This document shows positions 25,106 through 40,278 of a stretch of 64,000 bases of DNA, piece after piece; positions within the stretch are counted from its first letter, which is position 1, and the number at the start of each line of letters is the position of its first letter. The notes under the pieces are model-generated. The model was not told where the DNA came from and ran no database searches. It saw only the letters and a program-made list of their open reading frames with translations. The stretch covers positions 62,001 to 126,000 of the forward strand of contig JABVXV010000144.1 of the NCBI GenBank assembly GCA_013365325.1, read 5' to 3'. Made by a program: the position numbers and the translations under genes. The DNA comes from Dipetalonema caudispina (lineage: Eukaryota > Nematoda > Chromadorea > Rhabditida > Onchocercidae).

Positions 25106-28100
25106 TTATAACATTTTCAAAGCGATCCTTTGATAATGCGGTAAAAGCTGCCAAACAGGTACCCTCAGATTGAAACTAAGTGCAGCACAGAGTGGTATTT
25201 CATATCGTAAAAGCTCCTTGCGATTAATCCGCAATGATGATTCCAAATACTGGAAATTTGAGTTTCAGTTATTTTAGACTTTACCAAAAATCAATTTCAA
25301 AAACGAACCTGAAAGAATAGGTTTAAAGGCAATCAAATTATCCGTAGTAAAACTAACGTTTACAACATCAGAAATACACATCGATCCAAAATCCGTGATT
25401 TTTGCAGCAATGAGAAGAGCTGCTCCAGCCACCAGTTTCCGATTCATTTTACACACTAAGCCCTAAACAAATAGCTTTTAGGTATCAGTAATCAACGAGA
25501 AGTGGGAATCAATTAGAGGATATTGCTTTCATTTAAATAATACCCGCTTTGACGACAGATCTTCCAATACACAATCCAGGCAGTCATTTAATTTCTTTAA
25601 GTTGAGCAAATCTCAAACATAAACCGAGTCACTAATGTAGTAAATTTTAAATTACCTTCAGGAGTACTTTCTCATAGAAAACATAGGCGTGTGCCGTTGT
25701 AGCATCTTCTAAATTACATGCAACGGCTATTTGGTGAAGCTCTCGTTTAATACTAAAAAAGGAAATTGAAGTAAAATTAACAAATTAGTAAAAGTGAATG
25801 CAGAATGAGGACTTGAAGCTGTCATTAATTACCATCATTACGCTAGGGGAAAAAAAGACAAATGGATTTATCCAAGAAAAAGAAATCAATATGCAAAAAT
25901 GAAAACCTCTTAATTTTGCTAAAGGAAACGTGAACATGCGGGAAACGTGATCGGAATGCTTCATTTACTAAACGTTTCACTTCACTGTCTGGCTGATAAT
26001 GCATTATTATACTCTGTGAATTAGAAATAATCATTAGTATTATGTATTGACAGATAAATTCATCGAGTTGAAACAAAAGAACATCTGCTGTCTAGAGAGA
26101 GAGAGAGAGTGAAAAGAAACCTACTACATATCCGTTGAATTTCATCACAGTTTTTCGAGCGCGGCAGTCGGGATCAAAATTTGCTATAAGGTTTGGATCA
26201 TATTCGGTTAAATTTGTATTGCTGCTACAACCATATACTGTTGAATGCAGCAATAATGGTTCTCCTTCTGTTGTCCCTGAATTTAGACGAAAGTAATGCA
26301 ACAGTAGAATAATATCCAGACAATGCGTATGGGGGCTTGATGGATCATTAATACCTATAATCCCGTCACAAAGTGATATATGCCATCGGGTGGAAATATA
26401 TGGATATATTTACACCACGAAAAACTAAAAGTATTTAAAGAAATACATGGATGTATTACACTCTTTCAGCAGAATGGAGTCGCTATTTGGAAGCGATTTG
26501 TCAGCATGTAAGCTTGCCGAGTTCTTGTCATCAGCATCGAACTGTTTACGAAATAGTGAACTGTCCTCTGATGAGTGTAAAGTATTGCCCATATTTGTTG
26601 AAATCAAATTACGAAAACTGAGTTCCTGCATTAATAACACGATAACACGATAAAGCAGACAGGGACACAGTGTGTAATTGAATAAGAAACAACAGGATAC
26701 ATATCTTACAGGCACATTAGAACAATTCCAACCTTCATATGCTTATAATTAATCGGCTTGATTCTGATATCAGCAGATGAGATAGCGTTTAACCGATCTG
26801 AATCTTCGCTGAAATCTATTATATCATTATGATGAGAGATGAAATGAAGTATTTAACTATAAATACATAATTTATTATATGAAGTATTCGTTGAAATACA
26901 TTTGTTAAATTCATTTAAGTCCCATCAATTTCTAAACATAAACAGAATGAGGCGGAATTAATTCCAAAACAAAGTAATCATATTGGGCTTTAAGCATGAT
27001 AATAATACCTTTGATTATAATTACGTGTTAATCGTTCTCGGTTGTATGGTATATGAGAAAACGCAGCGACTGGCATTTTCGACTCTTCAGACAGTAAAAA
27101 ATATCTACAACAACGGCGGGTAAAACAAAGAAAAAAAAGGAGTAATGTAGTTTATTTGAGCCAAAGTTGAATTATAATTAACGATTTCCTTACTGATAGC
27201 GGTAATTAGCACTCTAATACTGTCTACAGTATTACATTTCATTTTACGTTTCAACATATCCAGAATGGCATTAATACATTTAAAAAAAAGCTATCAAACA
27301 TTGCTTTTATTGAGCATGTCTATCGCCAATAAGATCAAAAATCAGAAAATTTCACAGACCTTTGGTTTTTGATATTGCGAAGTTTCAAGAATTTTTGACT
27401 TCTTGTTAATTCTCCGACATTTTGCTCATCTTCTCCTATAAAAAAATGTGAGGTCATTTTAATGAGACATAAACATAAAACTTTCAAATTTACATGACGG
27501 ATGGACATCCGTTTCGTAATTCAGCATGAATTCTTCGTTGTCGAAGAATGAAGCAGATAAACGTTGAGTTATGTAAAAACATGACAGATCTTGAGGAGAC
27601 TGAAGTAAGATGAAAAAGTGATTAGAAGTGGGCTGACTAAACTAGAGACTCGAACTCAGTTAGATCAAACTCAATAAAACGAATTTCAGACTAGCAGAAT
27701 GAATTTCCTTTACACAAAGTCGGGATGATGAGTAGTCGGGATCATCCGTATGAAACGGTAATGGCTCTACATCTAGATAGTTATAATGCAAATATCAATA
27801 CAAACCTTTATTCTCGGTTGACGTATTACTGCAACCTTTTCTTGGCAATTTCCTCAAAGATCTAAACCTGAGAATAAAATTTGTATAAACAAAACAAAAA
27901 GTCTAAAGAAATATAGTTCCCTTTTTTCACAATCATCGAACAATTGATAATTCACATACTTGACAGAACTTTCGTCAGCTTTGGTACTATTCAACCTCAC
28001 ATTTATGCCACCAGTGATTTCACGTGTTTGACAAAGCTGCAATTGCAAGGTGGTAAATAAAAAAGTGAATGCAGATCAACAAATACAAACTTAGTAGACT

Positions 28101-28649
28101 ATACAAAATATAACACTTTTTAGTAATAAGTCAAATAAGGAATGAACTAAATTGAATTTCGCAACCGATATAAATCACTTCTACAAATATTTCATTACCA
28201 TTTATTAGTAATCATAACATTTACTTGTTTCGAAATCAGTGCACCATCACTTACTACCAGTTTGTCATAATGGTCAGTTTTTCCTATTTCGCACTTTCCT
28301 AAAACAAATATTTAGAAACTCCGGCAGCGAACCATGATCTCATAAAATACTAAAACTTTTCTATTGGATTTGCTGAGGATATTCATATAATAGGTCGAAA
28401 AGCATCGGAAATATAATATAGTTCATCCTTTACCTGAGAAAAGAAAAACGGTGTACCTTCAGATTGTTGGCATTTCTTTTTACTATAAGAAATATCCTGA
28501 GGTAGGTTATCATCATTACCAGTTAATCCATCAGCGGATTTCAGTTTTCCACTTCCAGAAATGCCAATTTTAGACATAGATGACAAAGAGTTCTGCATGA
28601 GAAGTAGCTGATAAGCATTTCGTTTTGATACGCTATTATGCATGCACAT
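25106..28649 (-). CDS. CABLES1/2-like cyclin-box protein
   Basis: Homologue of CDK5 and ABL1 enzyme substrate proteins, adaptors that link cyclin-dependent kinases to tyrosine kinases. The C-terminal half is the cyclin-like region. It begins at YDPNLIANFDPDCRARKTVM (about 26150-26215) and continues with VNEAFRSRFPHVHVSFSKIK, RELHQIAVACNLEDATTAHA, MNRKLVAGAALLIAAKITD and the end block RRINRKELLRYEIP-like helix to HYQRIALKML at 25106; order and spacing match CABLES. The N-terminal half is divergent and Ser-rich. Exon 1 (28457-28649) leaves through the GTACAC donor in phase 1, because the alternative GTAAAG donor breaks frame with the next exon. The start is the first ATG of that exon; no acceptor is obvious before it. 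The internal exons around 26.7-27.9 kb are less certain. Confidence 0.85.
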
Positions 28650-29666
28650 TATACCAAGTGATCACTTCCACGAATGGTCTAGAAATAGATCATCCGTATG
28701 GCTTCGTTTTTTGATAATAAACTTGAACATTGAATATTTAACTATGATTGTAGAATAGGTTTCAGTTGTAGATACTACTAAATCCATATTGTAGAAACGA
28801 ATTTGTAACTCCTAATGATGTGAGCTATTTTGGAACGAAGTACTCAGGTAGCATAAAAATTACACATCATAGTTTCATAAATGAATTTTATTCTGATTAC
28901 TTCCCATCCATGATAATAATATTGTAAAGTCATAAAATGACGAATAAACAATACTTCTACTCTCATCCCCATTTTTTGTTCCACTTCAGAGCCGAAATAA
29001 CTTATATGTTCACAGAGATCAAATAAGTAATTTTAACGTTATATACACCGTTAAAATATTTTATTGCTAGTAACAACTTCATATGCGACAACAAATGACA
29101 ATCCCAATGCTGCCAGATCGAAAACTCCCAACCATAAAGGGAAAAAAAGGACAAATATTTCGCGCAAAATTATGTAAATATGGGCATTATTAAATATTCG
29201 TTACTGGCTTGCCATTATTATTTGCTTAAAAAACATTAATAGCTAAAACTGCGAAAGCTTCGACAAGATATTTCATGCGCATTTCATCACAATCAACATG
29301 TTAACAACTGCCTCTAATATACTGAAATCTAAGCTTAAGTTCAATATCTGAGAATATCTGGAATTCCAGTTTTGTCAGTAATTCATTCGATAGATTGCTT
29401 TAACCTTCCTCAAACACTCACAAATGCGAGAATTTTTAGGATTTGAAACACAAATAATTCGTTGATTAGTGAAAGATTATTTCTTAAACAAATGTGAATG
29501 TTGTAGTTGACTGGAATTAAAAAGCTAAAATTTATGCATATAATATAAAATAAAAATTAAAACCGACACATGAAATTAGGAATCAAACATAGAAATATAG
29601 TAAGACATGTGCGCAGCATTTTTGTCATCTCGGAAATTTCAAAATGTTTCCTTGTGGATTTGATGT
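28650..29666. other. Spacer between CABLES-like and SR genes
   Basis: Both neighbours are on the minus strand. No gene or repeat recognised; likely the upstream region of the CABLES-like gene and the 3' region of the SR gene. Confidence 0.45.
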
Positions 29667-31721
29667 TCTAATGACTGTGAGATGAAGAAGAACGTGAACG
29701 CGATCGTGAGCGAGTACGGGACCTAAAACACATTTCAGAGTCATTTCCAGAGTAGGATGTAAATGTCGCTGTAACTATTGACATTCTCTTTTTTGGGATG
29801 ATAAAAACAATTTTTTTTCCTCTCTTTTCTTTTATACCTACCGTCTCTTCTGACTCAAAAAAAAAAAAAATTGTATAAGCGTTATTGCACCTTCTGCGAC
29901 GTTCGCGTTCTCGGCGTGGCGGAGATCGTCTGCAAAAAGTAACAAATTATTTAAGCAAAACAGTGATACATGCTGCAGAATTCTTCATCATCCTTGACCA
30001 AAATTCCTGGACATAAGAACCTAAGTTCAAACTTTTCCGAACAGCCCATACTAAGCACAAAACTCATGGTTTCGCGAAAATGAAAAAGAGGCAAATTGTT
30101 GTCACAGAGCTAAAATAAAAAACATGAAAAAATGCGTTTCGTGGGTGGTGCGAAGAGGAGAGCACCTCTTTTATAGATGTTTGAAACATGAATGTGGCAC
30201 ATGTGTAGCACAATGTCCGAAAAATGAATAAAAACCATTTTCAAAAGAATTGCGAATCGTGCACTACAGAGTTCCCATCACCATACACTTCCTCCATTTT
30301 CCAACAACAATATTCCAGAGTATGCCAAAAACACAAAATGATGGACCATCAACATCAAAACCAATTCACAGCTCGGCTCATCCATTCCAAACAATATGGA
30401 CGACGGAGGGAGCCGAGCCAACAAACCAATTATCACCAAAGTTTCAATACTGTCCATAATGATTCCATCACACACAAAGCAACCAAAGTTTACCATCATC
30501 CAGGCCTATATCAAACTAATTTAATGGATAGCCCTTCGTATATCCCACCCATCACGGAGTAAATGGACATCATAGAGTGTTGAAAGGTAGTATTTCAGGG
30601 AAATGTGGCTGAATAACTTTTACTAAGCCATCTTTCTTCCCCACCTTCCTACAACGTTCTTCCTTTATTCAAATTAAAAATCCAGCAACACTCACCGTCT
30701 ATCTCGATCTCGACCATATCCGCCGTAACGTCCATAATCTCCATACCGACTGCCGCCGTAACCACCATATCTAAAAATGCATTTTTTCTTCATTCTCGTA
30801 AAATCTTTCCATCAATCCAGACTGCAAATTAATCAAAGGAATGCGATATACAATAATTACCTGCCATAACCACCACCACCACCATAATAACCACCTCCAT
30901 AACCACCACCAAATCGATAGCGATCATGAGCACGAACTCGAGGTAATGCTACCGATACGCGTACTCGACAGTTACGAATGTATCTGCAAAGAAAATATGC
31001 AACTGTATAACTGCACGCAGTTTGACATGTGTCCGAAAAGATACCCGACTTCAATTTCTCGAGCAAAGCTAGCTATCAAAAGAAATAAATTAAAAATGTT
31101 ATTTAAGTTAACTGTTCGGAAAACAGCTAACGTCACTACTGATCTGCACCATTTCATCTATTCTTAGGTAGAAATTCTAGAAATAAATTGCGGCTTACGT
31201 GTTATTCAGTGCTGCCAACGCCTCATTTGCATCCGACTTATTCTTGAATACCACAAATGCAAAAAGTGGTGGGTAGCTCGCTACCCATACTTCAGAGAGT
31301 TTTCCGAAACGCCTGCAAAAAGAAGAAAATATCAACTGTCTACGAATGAAAACCAAAAAAAGCATGGAAAAGATGAAATCATGGAAGATAAAAACTATAT
31401 TCGATGTAATTCGAAGTAATATGAATATAAAGCGAAAAAAAAAAAAAATCTTACGAAAATGCTTCTTCAAGATCTCGTGCGCGTACCGATTCATCAATAT
31501 TTGCCACATGAAGACGCCCTTCTTCGCCACGTTCTGGTGAATAAGTTTTACTGCGGCTTCGGGTTTTTGAACGTGTACGACTTCGTGAACGTGATCTAAA
31601 ATTAGATTATGAATTTCCTACAAATTAAACGTAAATATAAGCGAATTATTTGATTAATATACCGTTCTGTTGATGAAGAACTTGAACTGGTTTTTGACGT
31701 AGAACGTTTTCTTGGTGCCAT
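29667..31721 (-). CDS. SR-family splicing factor, one RRM, RS and Gly/Tyr-rich tail
   Basis: Predicted pre-mRNA splicing factor of the nucleus. The N-terminus MAPRKRSTSKTSSSSSTER leads into an RS stretch (SRSRSRTRSKTRS). One RRM follows, with RNP2-like RLHVANI and RNP1-like LFAFVVF and the helix NKSDANEALAALNNT. After it come a Gly/Tyr/Arg-rich segment (GGGYGGGYYGGGGGYGR, then YGGYGG and DRDRR repeats) and a C-terminal RS tail ending SRSSSSHSH. RS on both sides of one RRM recalls TRA2-type proteins, while the short RRM with an FAFVVF core recalls SRSF3/7; I do not choose. Seven small exons are visible. The start ATG follows a TATTTAG acceptor by a few bases. It diverges from the LysM gene. 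Confidence 0.88.
30120..30562 (+). pseudogene. Possible retroelement gag (zinc-knuckle) fossil
   Basis: A 113-codon open frame (30224-30562) lies on the strand opposite to the SR gene, inside one of its introns. Just before it, in another frame, the sequence reads FYRCLKHECGTCVAQCPKNE and then a stop. That Cys/His spacing resembles a degraded zinc knuckle of a BEL/Pao-type gag, and Cys pairs with a Gln/Ser/Pro-rich stretch continue in the long frame. The frame changes and stop are what a decayed copy would show. No terminal repeats or polymerase domains are visible. Low-confidence reading; the open frame could also be chance. Confidence 0.25.
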
Positions 31722-32628
31722 ATTTCTAAATATAATCCATTTATTTTAACAGTTGCAACAAAACGGATAAATTCATAAATACCGATGATATTTCGTTTTT
31801 TTCTTTTTTCTTTTTGTATAGTATATGGAAGAAAACGAATAAATCACTTGAATATATTCTATGAATATATCTTTTTAATATTCCATATTCGTTCATCCCT
31901 CAGAAATCCCGAGATTACTCCATCTTTCCTTTTCATAACTACATACAAAATAAAGGAACTAAAGCCAAACCAAAAAAAGAAAAATGATACAATTGATGAG
32001 AAATAGAAATGAGAGAAATCGATGCCATCCCATCAACCATTACTACTACTACATCATCTCTTACTATCACTATCATCTCTAATTTCCTTCTTCGGCATAT
32101 ACATTACTATTTCTCATCTTACTATCCATTCTTTTTTTTTTTTCTATTATCATTAAAACGATAATAGAATGATAAGAAATTCTTGCATTATTTTATTAAC
32201 AATAAGAATTCCCGAGAGATACCGATGAATGTAATATCTTCGTGTACTAGAATGTATGACACAATGTTTTCATCTCTAATAATAGCTAAATTTCTTCCTA
32301 TATCCTTCGTATATCTTATTCCCACACTCTCTAGCAATCCTTTTCCTGTCTTTTTTCTCCTAACAATCTTATACTATCTTTACATCAAGCAACCTAATAT
32401 TTATCAATAGCTTATGCAACCGTATTTAGGAGCCCTATTGCAACGATGTACTTTACGGTCAGTTAATTTTACACTATAGGGTCGTTGTGCTACTTTTTGT
32501 GGATTGAGGTTTTTTTTTTTCTGTTATTGATAACATTTCGATTGTTACATTTAGAGAGTGTAATGTATATTATTTATGCTTGAATTAGCTATTTCAGAAT
32601 TGATAAATGCTAATAATGTGGTGCAAAA
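31722..32628. other. Shared upstream region of SR and LysM genes
   Basis: Divergent 907-bp spacer, rich in TTTC/ATC runs. Open frames here are AT-rich and lack any family signal. Confidence 0.45.
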
Positions 32629-33496
32629 ATGGAAGGTCAAGATGAACGCACATTTTTGTGTAATTATCAACGAACACGTGGATATGGAAGCTTATCAAAT
32701 CTTCATGTTTCCGCGAAAACTTATCGTACGATTATTCAACATCAGTTAAAACCGAACGATACACTTCAGGGACTTGTTTTAAAATACAACACTTCAGTAT
32801 GTATTTCGTATTAAGCCTATTTTTCGATTAATTCAATTTATTCGAAATACACTGTAATCTCGATGCTGTGCTGTTTAGAAACTTGTTTTATTACTAGGGA
32901 GAAATTTGGCTCGTGATTTTATGATGCTTCTCTAGAAGTTTTCATCATTCAGAAAAAAATTTTTGGCTAAAAGAAACACTATATATCACACTTGTCATCT
33001 CCTTGAACTAGAAGTTTAGTTGGAATTTCTCTCCAGAAATCTTATAAGTGGGATATGTAATGTTTCCTAACTTTGACTGATCTCTTTTTCTCTTGTTTTT
33101 GATGAAGTAATTTAATGATTTGAGTCTCTTCAAGGAGTTGATCATATAAGAACTAGCAATTCTCTCAGTGAGGTAAGCGCTTGAAGCATATTTTCACTAA
33201 CAATTCCGACAAGATATTTGTTATAGATGAGTGAAATAAAGCGATTGAATCGTCTTTGGTCGAACGAAAGTCTCTACCTCAAGGAGTACATCGAGATACC
33301 AATCTATGATGAAGCCCTTGAGAAAGGTCGTACATCCGATAGATCCACAAATGTAAGGAATGACCGGTGCTATGAAGAATCCAAGAAGTCACAACATATC
33401 GATGGAGAAAGCTTACAGGATATCTTCAAAAGAATCGACATGAATATTAGGAAGACGACGAATAGCGTGCACAAATTAACGGAAAACTCGACGTAA
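32629..33496 (+). CDS. LysM domain protein, LYSMD1/2 type
   Basis: Small intracellular LysM protein of the animal LYSMD1/2 family; its biochemical role is not established. Two exons, 32629-32796 and 33227-33496, join in phase 0 and give 145 residues. The LysM fold spans residues about 33-80: HQLKPNDTLQGLVLKYNTS, then MSEIKRLNRLWSNESLYLK and EYIEIPIYDE. A second family block, SLQDIFKRIDMNIRKTT, matches the C-terminal LYSMD helix. The TAA stop sits inside a perfect donor-like ACGTAAGT, so the protein may continue by splicing, but the only tempting downstream exon (34622-34700) is out of phase and is really the antisense of the last rpl-4 exon. I therefore end the CDS at the TAA. Confidence 0.85.
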
Positions 33497-34611
33497 GTCC
33501 AATAACTTTCAGTTGTTTCTTGATGAAAATTAATCCAAAAGCTCTCCTTTTCATTGAGGAGGGAAGAGAGTTAGGAGAGAACCCAGTTGTATTCGGTGGA
33601 AAATATCGTTTGCTCGTATATTTTTGCAAATCATTGTTCGTTAGAGCTTTCTTTTAAAATTATCAATTGGTATGTATCCGGTAGTCTCATGTATGAGCCC
33701 TTATTTCCTATGAAATTTCCTTTCTACTTGCAACAGCTCAAAAGACATGCAGTGAAGGAGCTACTGTAACAAATATAAGGATGTTGTTTTCTTAAAGAAA
33801 AATCTCATTTTCCTGAGTTTTCTTTCCTACTATTCCTTCGCTTTCATCTTCAGCAGTCTTTTTTCTAGTGTGGATCTCCTCGCTGATGGTTTCAAAATGG
33901 AATTTACGCGGAGTAAACCTGAGTGTAAAGCAAAGAATCGACATCCATTTAATCGTCATTCTTCGGGTTTCCAAAATGAAGCTTTTCAGAACTAGTCAAT
34001 TGTATTATTGTGTTTTCCGGAGGTATTGTTGTTCTCCATGCATCAATTAGTCGTATGCATTCGTAATATTCAAACAAATGTGCCAGGTGAATGTTTTCTT
34101 CTGCTCTAATGATTTATCATGTTGGCGTATCCCTTAATGAATTGTATGCTCATAGTGTATATGGGCTTTTCTCAAAAGCCTTTTGCGATTCAGGCTTGCC
34201 TCACTCTTTTATTGTCACTGTTCCTGATCTCTTGTAGGATAAGTCCTTTAGCGTTTAATTTTTGTCGAGAATAATTATACTTCTCTTTCACTTGTGGTCT
34301 TTGGGATGGTGCCACACTGTGAACTCACCAAGCACTAATAATCTTGAATCCCACTGCGCGTAAATGCGGAAGTTATCTGCAAACCGTTTTTATTCTAATG
34401 TTTTTCCGGTAAGCCTCCACTTTTTTGGCACTTTGAAGTAGGTTATTGAATTGTTGTAATATTCACTACCACTTTGCCTAAACTCAGTACTTCCCATGAT
34501 TTTATTATGAATACATTATTATAAATTGCTACCTCTTCTACATTTACGTGAAAATTTATCCAACGAAATTCCGATGTATAACAAATTACATGACAACCAT
34601 CAAATATGTTT
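33497..34611. other. Convergent region between LysM and rpl-4
   Basis: No coding exon recognised. Small open frames on both strands at 33.5-34.0 kb lack family signals, and two that I tested as continuations of the LysM gene hit stops. Confidence 0.45.
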
Positions 34612-36687
<2,076 letters not shown>

Positions 36688-37552
36688 AGCACCTCTTTAA
36701 AGTAATAAAAAAAGAAAAAACAATTTTCGATAAACTTTGTATATAAGAAAAAAGCAATCAAAATTTATAAGCATCCAACGTAACCACTTTTTTTCATCCT
36801 TAACATAGCACTAATAACACGTCTAACGTGTGAATCCTCCACGCCTACAGTGTAATATTCTCCTGTGCAAATAATAAGTACATTATAAATAATACGTAAT
36901 ATATACTAGTGACAAAAGAGTTCTCACTCAAACGATATTTCGGACCTTTTAACTGATAAAAGTGAGCTACTAATGCTGTTAAATCTCTTTTACTTATAAA
37001 GAGCCTAGTGATGTCTTACTAGCCTAGGCCCAGTACTGCAAGAACCCCACCAACAATCTATCCAAACATAAGTCCAATCTAATCACTCTCCACTACCCCT
37101 TTCGTAAGCCTAAATTTTACCGGGTGGTATAAGGCTGCAACAGTTCAAAATGTGTGATGAACTTCGTCATGGTATAGTTCGGATTTGCTGGTTCGTCCAT
37201 GTTTGTAAGGGTTATGCAAGATGGATAATTCCGTAACCCCGTAATGTCGCGTTGGGAGGAAGGAGCAAAAATGTCGGGTGAGGATATTCTGATATCAAAC
37301 AGTGAGAAGAATTAGATACAATCGGGAAATTATGGTCTGATACCTGAGATTTAAGGTATATACATATATGGACGTACAATCTAAATAAACAGAAACATGG
37401 CTAGAGATGTGTAGTTTAATTAGAGGTATACAATTTAGGCAGAAAATGTCATTCGATCAAAAAGGTGCAAGAAAGTACCGTTTGAGTAGCCTTTGTCCAT
37501 TTTTATCCATTTAAGGAAGAGTATTTCAAAAACATAGGCTATTTTCATTCAA
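36688..37552. other. Shared upstream region of rpl-4 and the 204-residue gene
   Basis: Divergent spacer of 865 bp. No recognisable element beyond a possible trans-splice site next to the rpl-4 start. Confidence 0.4.
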
Positions 37553-39200
37553 ATGGAAGATACGCCTGATGAGATTAGTATGGACGAACAGATGGATTGC
37601 ACGTCAAGTTTGTTGGCTCATCATGAAAGACCGGAGTGCACTGATTCTTCCACCGGTTGGTAGCATTATGATTTGCTTCTAATTCTTTTTTTTCCCAGAT
37701 TTCTGAAAACTACTGAAGGATGGATTTACTAATGTAATGAGAATGAGAAGATTGATAGTCTTGTAGCTAACCGATGCTTTTTTGTTGTTCACAGAAGTAG
37801 GATATTCATGCAGGATAGTTAATGTTGGTTTATTAAATTACGCTATGTCAAATGAATAAAGGATTGATCCGTGTGTTTTCAGGGAAAGAAAATTGGCAAT
37901 GAATTAAAAAGAAGTGTTCAGAAATTATTCTTTTAGAGCCGAAAAGACAAAAATTGGATGGTGATGCTGATGAAAAGTTAGCTGAAAATGTGAGTAGAAC
38001 TAAGAGATTAACTCAGCTGAAGAAAGATATCGCTATCCTGGAAGCGGCGATTCGGCGCGGTCAAGAAACAATGGAAAAAATGTTAAACATAGCAGTAGAA
38101 GACATGACAATTGATCCACTGGTAAGAATTCAAGTTTGTTTAAATCTTGAGAAATATCGCAGATAATATGTCTCGTTTATGTTCTTTTGAATCAGAAGTT
38201 GCGGTGAATCTCTAAGAAAGCCTGTTTCAGTCGCGACAGGAAGATCTCTTAAGGAGGCGCCACTCGCTAATGGCTGAACTTATTTCCACGCAGAACGTAC
38301 CCGGAAAAAGTAGGTTGAAATTTATATAAATTGAAAAAATTGATGTCGGAAACTTTATTTTTATTGAGGAATGACGTTGTAGAGGACATTTTCTCTGTCC
38401 TTCGTATTTCTTTTTAATCTTATGTTTAGGGAACCGAGTGCAGCGCTTGCAAAACGGTTCATTGGTAGTTAATTTACTGGAACATATTGGAAAGAACAGC
38501 GATACTGCTTTTGTCAAAGTAAAGAAGTTTAATTACTAAAGAATTTTGGTTTGCAGGAATATAACAAGACTACCGGCTAATTAGTATTCAGAAATGAGTA
38601 GACACTTATAATCGAATGGAAATTTGTATTATAATTGGATAGGTTCCAGTGTTTTTCGATTCAGAGTGTTTTAAATTTGTTGCTTATTAAAAGTTATAGC
38701 TTCCAACAAATTCCTGTTTTTTAAATCACTTTTAATGATGTGAAAGAATGCATTCAGGTTGAAGCATGGGAACTGAGGAAATGTGGATGTGATTTCTGTG
38801 ATGTTTACAGTTCATCACGAATTGAGCTCCCACCACGTGTATAAAGTATTGTCCTGCGGAAGATTTATGGTAATGCTTGTAATGTAAATCTTGATTAATG
38901 CTCATAAAATTTAGTAGTGGTTGTTGGGTCATCACAAAAAGAGGGCAGGTAGTGAAGTTAAACTCTTTGAGCACTACTTTTTTCAGTAGCTTCCCAAAGT
39001 TATGAAGTGCCGAGTCGATTTATAATCATGTTTCTCTATAGGTAAAGCAAATACGTTCAGATGGCAATGCATCAGCGCTCATTTCTTTAGAGCATGCGTA
39101 CTGTTTCGAGATCTCAACAGCGACTGCCCTGTGTTTTCGCCGAAGTGTGTACTGCCGTTTTTCGATGAATATGGATCCGTTTGAAGTTTGTTTGTTTTAG
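37553..39200 (+). CDS. Unrecognised 204-residue coiled-coil protein
   Basis: I do not recognise this gene. Five exons join in perfect phase: 37553-37655, 37937-38121, 38231-38309, 38430-38518 and 39042-39200, and the last stays open to its TAG, so the gene model is well supported. The N-terminus is acidic (MEDTPDEISMDEQMD), followed by a nuclear-signal-like PKRQKLD. A long helix comes next, LTQLKKDIAILEAAIRRGQE, then RQEDLLRRRHSLMAELIST and VQRLQNGSLVVNLLEHIGK. The final exon is Cys-containing (AYCFEISTATALCFRRSVYC) and unlike the rest. An AATAAA-like run lies about 120 bp downstream. It diverges from rpl-4 with an 865-bp gap and precedes ubxn-1 on the same strand. A nuclear scaffold or complex subunit is only a guess. 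Confidence 0.65.
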
Positions 39201-40278
39201 AAGTTTCAATTTGAATCGGTTCGGTTCTGTATGATGATTGTGCACGCGTGTTTTTGTTTTCTTTGTGAATTGCAAGATTTTGTGTAAATACTTCTCCTAA
39301 GTTAATACTTCTATCTCAAAATAAATTTTCTTTCAAAATCTTTCTGAATATAATTGGGATCGCCTTAGGCCACCTCATCATCGTCATCTGTACTGAAAAC
39401 CTTATTTTTTCCTTTTTTTAAAGTAAAATTGACTCAATATATGTTGTGAAGAGCTTGTATACGTTCTCTTCTTACTTTGTTATTTTACAGTCAGTCATTT
39501 TCACATTAATTTTAAATTTCTTTAGTTATGCGCAGTTCGTTTTATGTTTTATTATTACAGTCACAAACGCACTTTGTATACATTCATAACCACTTTAGTA
39601 CATATTCTCTTTAATAACTTATTCCACTTTCCATATCTCTCTGTTACTGCCATTGACTCAAATAATTTATTTCCTTCAGATATTTGTTAGAGGAAAGCAA
39701 TTTTTTAAATTTGGTTCTTGAAGATTACTGAATTTTTCTTTGACAGATTGTTTGCTTTATTCAACAGGTATTTTTACCAATAAAATGCTTCTCTTTATTC
39801 GAATGTTCTCCTGACATTGGTTATGTTATAACGCATCACCCGTACATCGTGATAATACTTTGTAGTTTGTAGGTAACTAATCAGATCTTTTAAATGTAAT
39901 GTTTGTTAGGGATTTCCAAGTACCAGTCAAGTTTTGGGTCGCTGTGAAATAGGTCGACTTGTATTAGGAGGGTATCAATTTCGGGTAGTCCTTCATGCAT
40001 GTTTTATTGCTTGTGAATATGGCACTTGTTTGAAGTATGGAATCCTTTCGAAGGGTTTCGTATGATTTCGGACGTAAAAGATCGAGGGAAGAATTTGGAA
40101 TATACTAGCGAAACAGTAATACAGTTCTGGGAAATCTGTCAATTCCTGCTAGTTCAAAGTCTTTGATTTCGTCTTGCAGATTAATTCTGTATCAAGTTCC
40201 TTTAACTTATTGAATTGAATAGCTTACCGCTAATTGTATGAATTAAAGGATATTGGGAAGTGAGTAACTGTACAAAAA
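39201..40278. other. Spacer between the 204-residue gene and ubxn-1
   Basis: Same-strand spacer with an AATAAA-like signal at about 39320. No gene seen; too long for a tight nematode operon. Confidence 0.45.
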
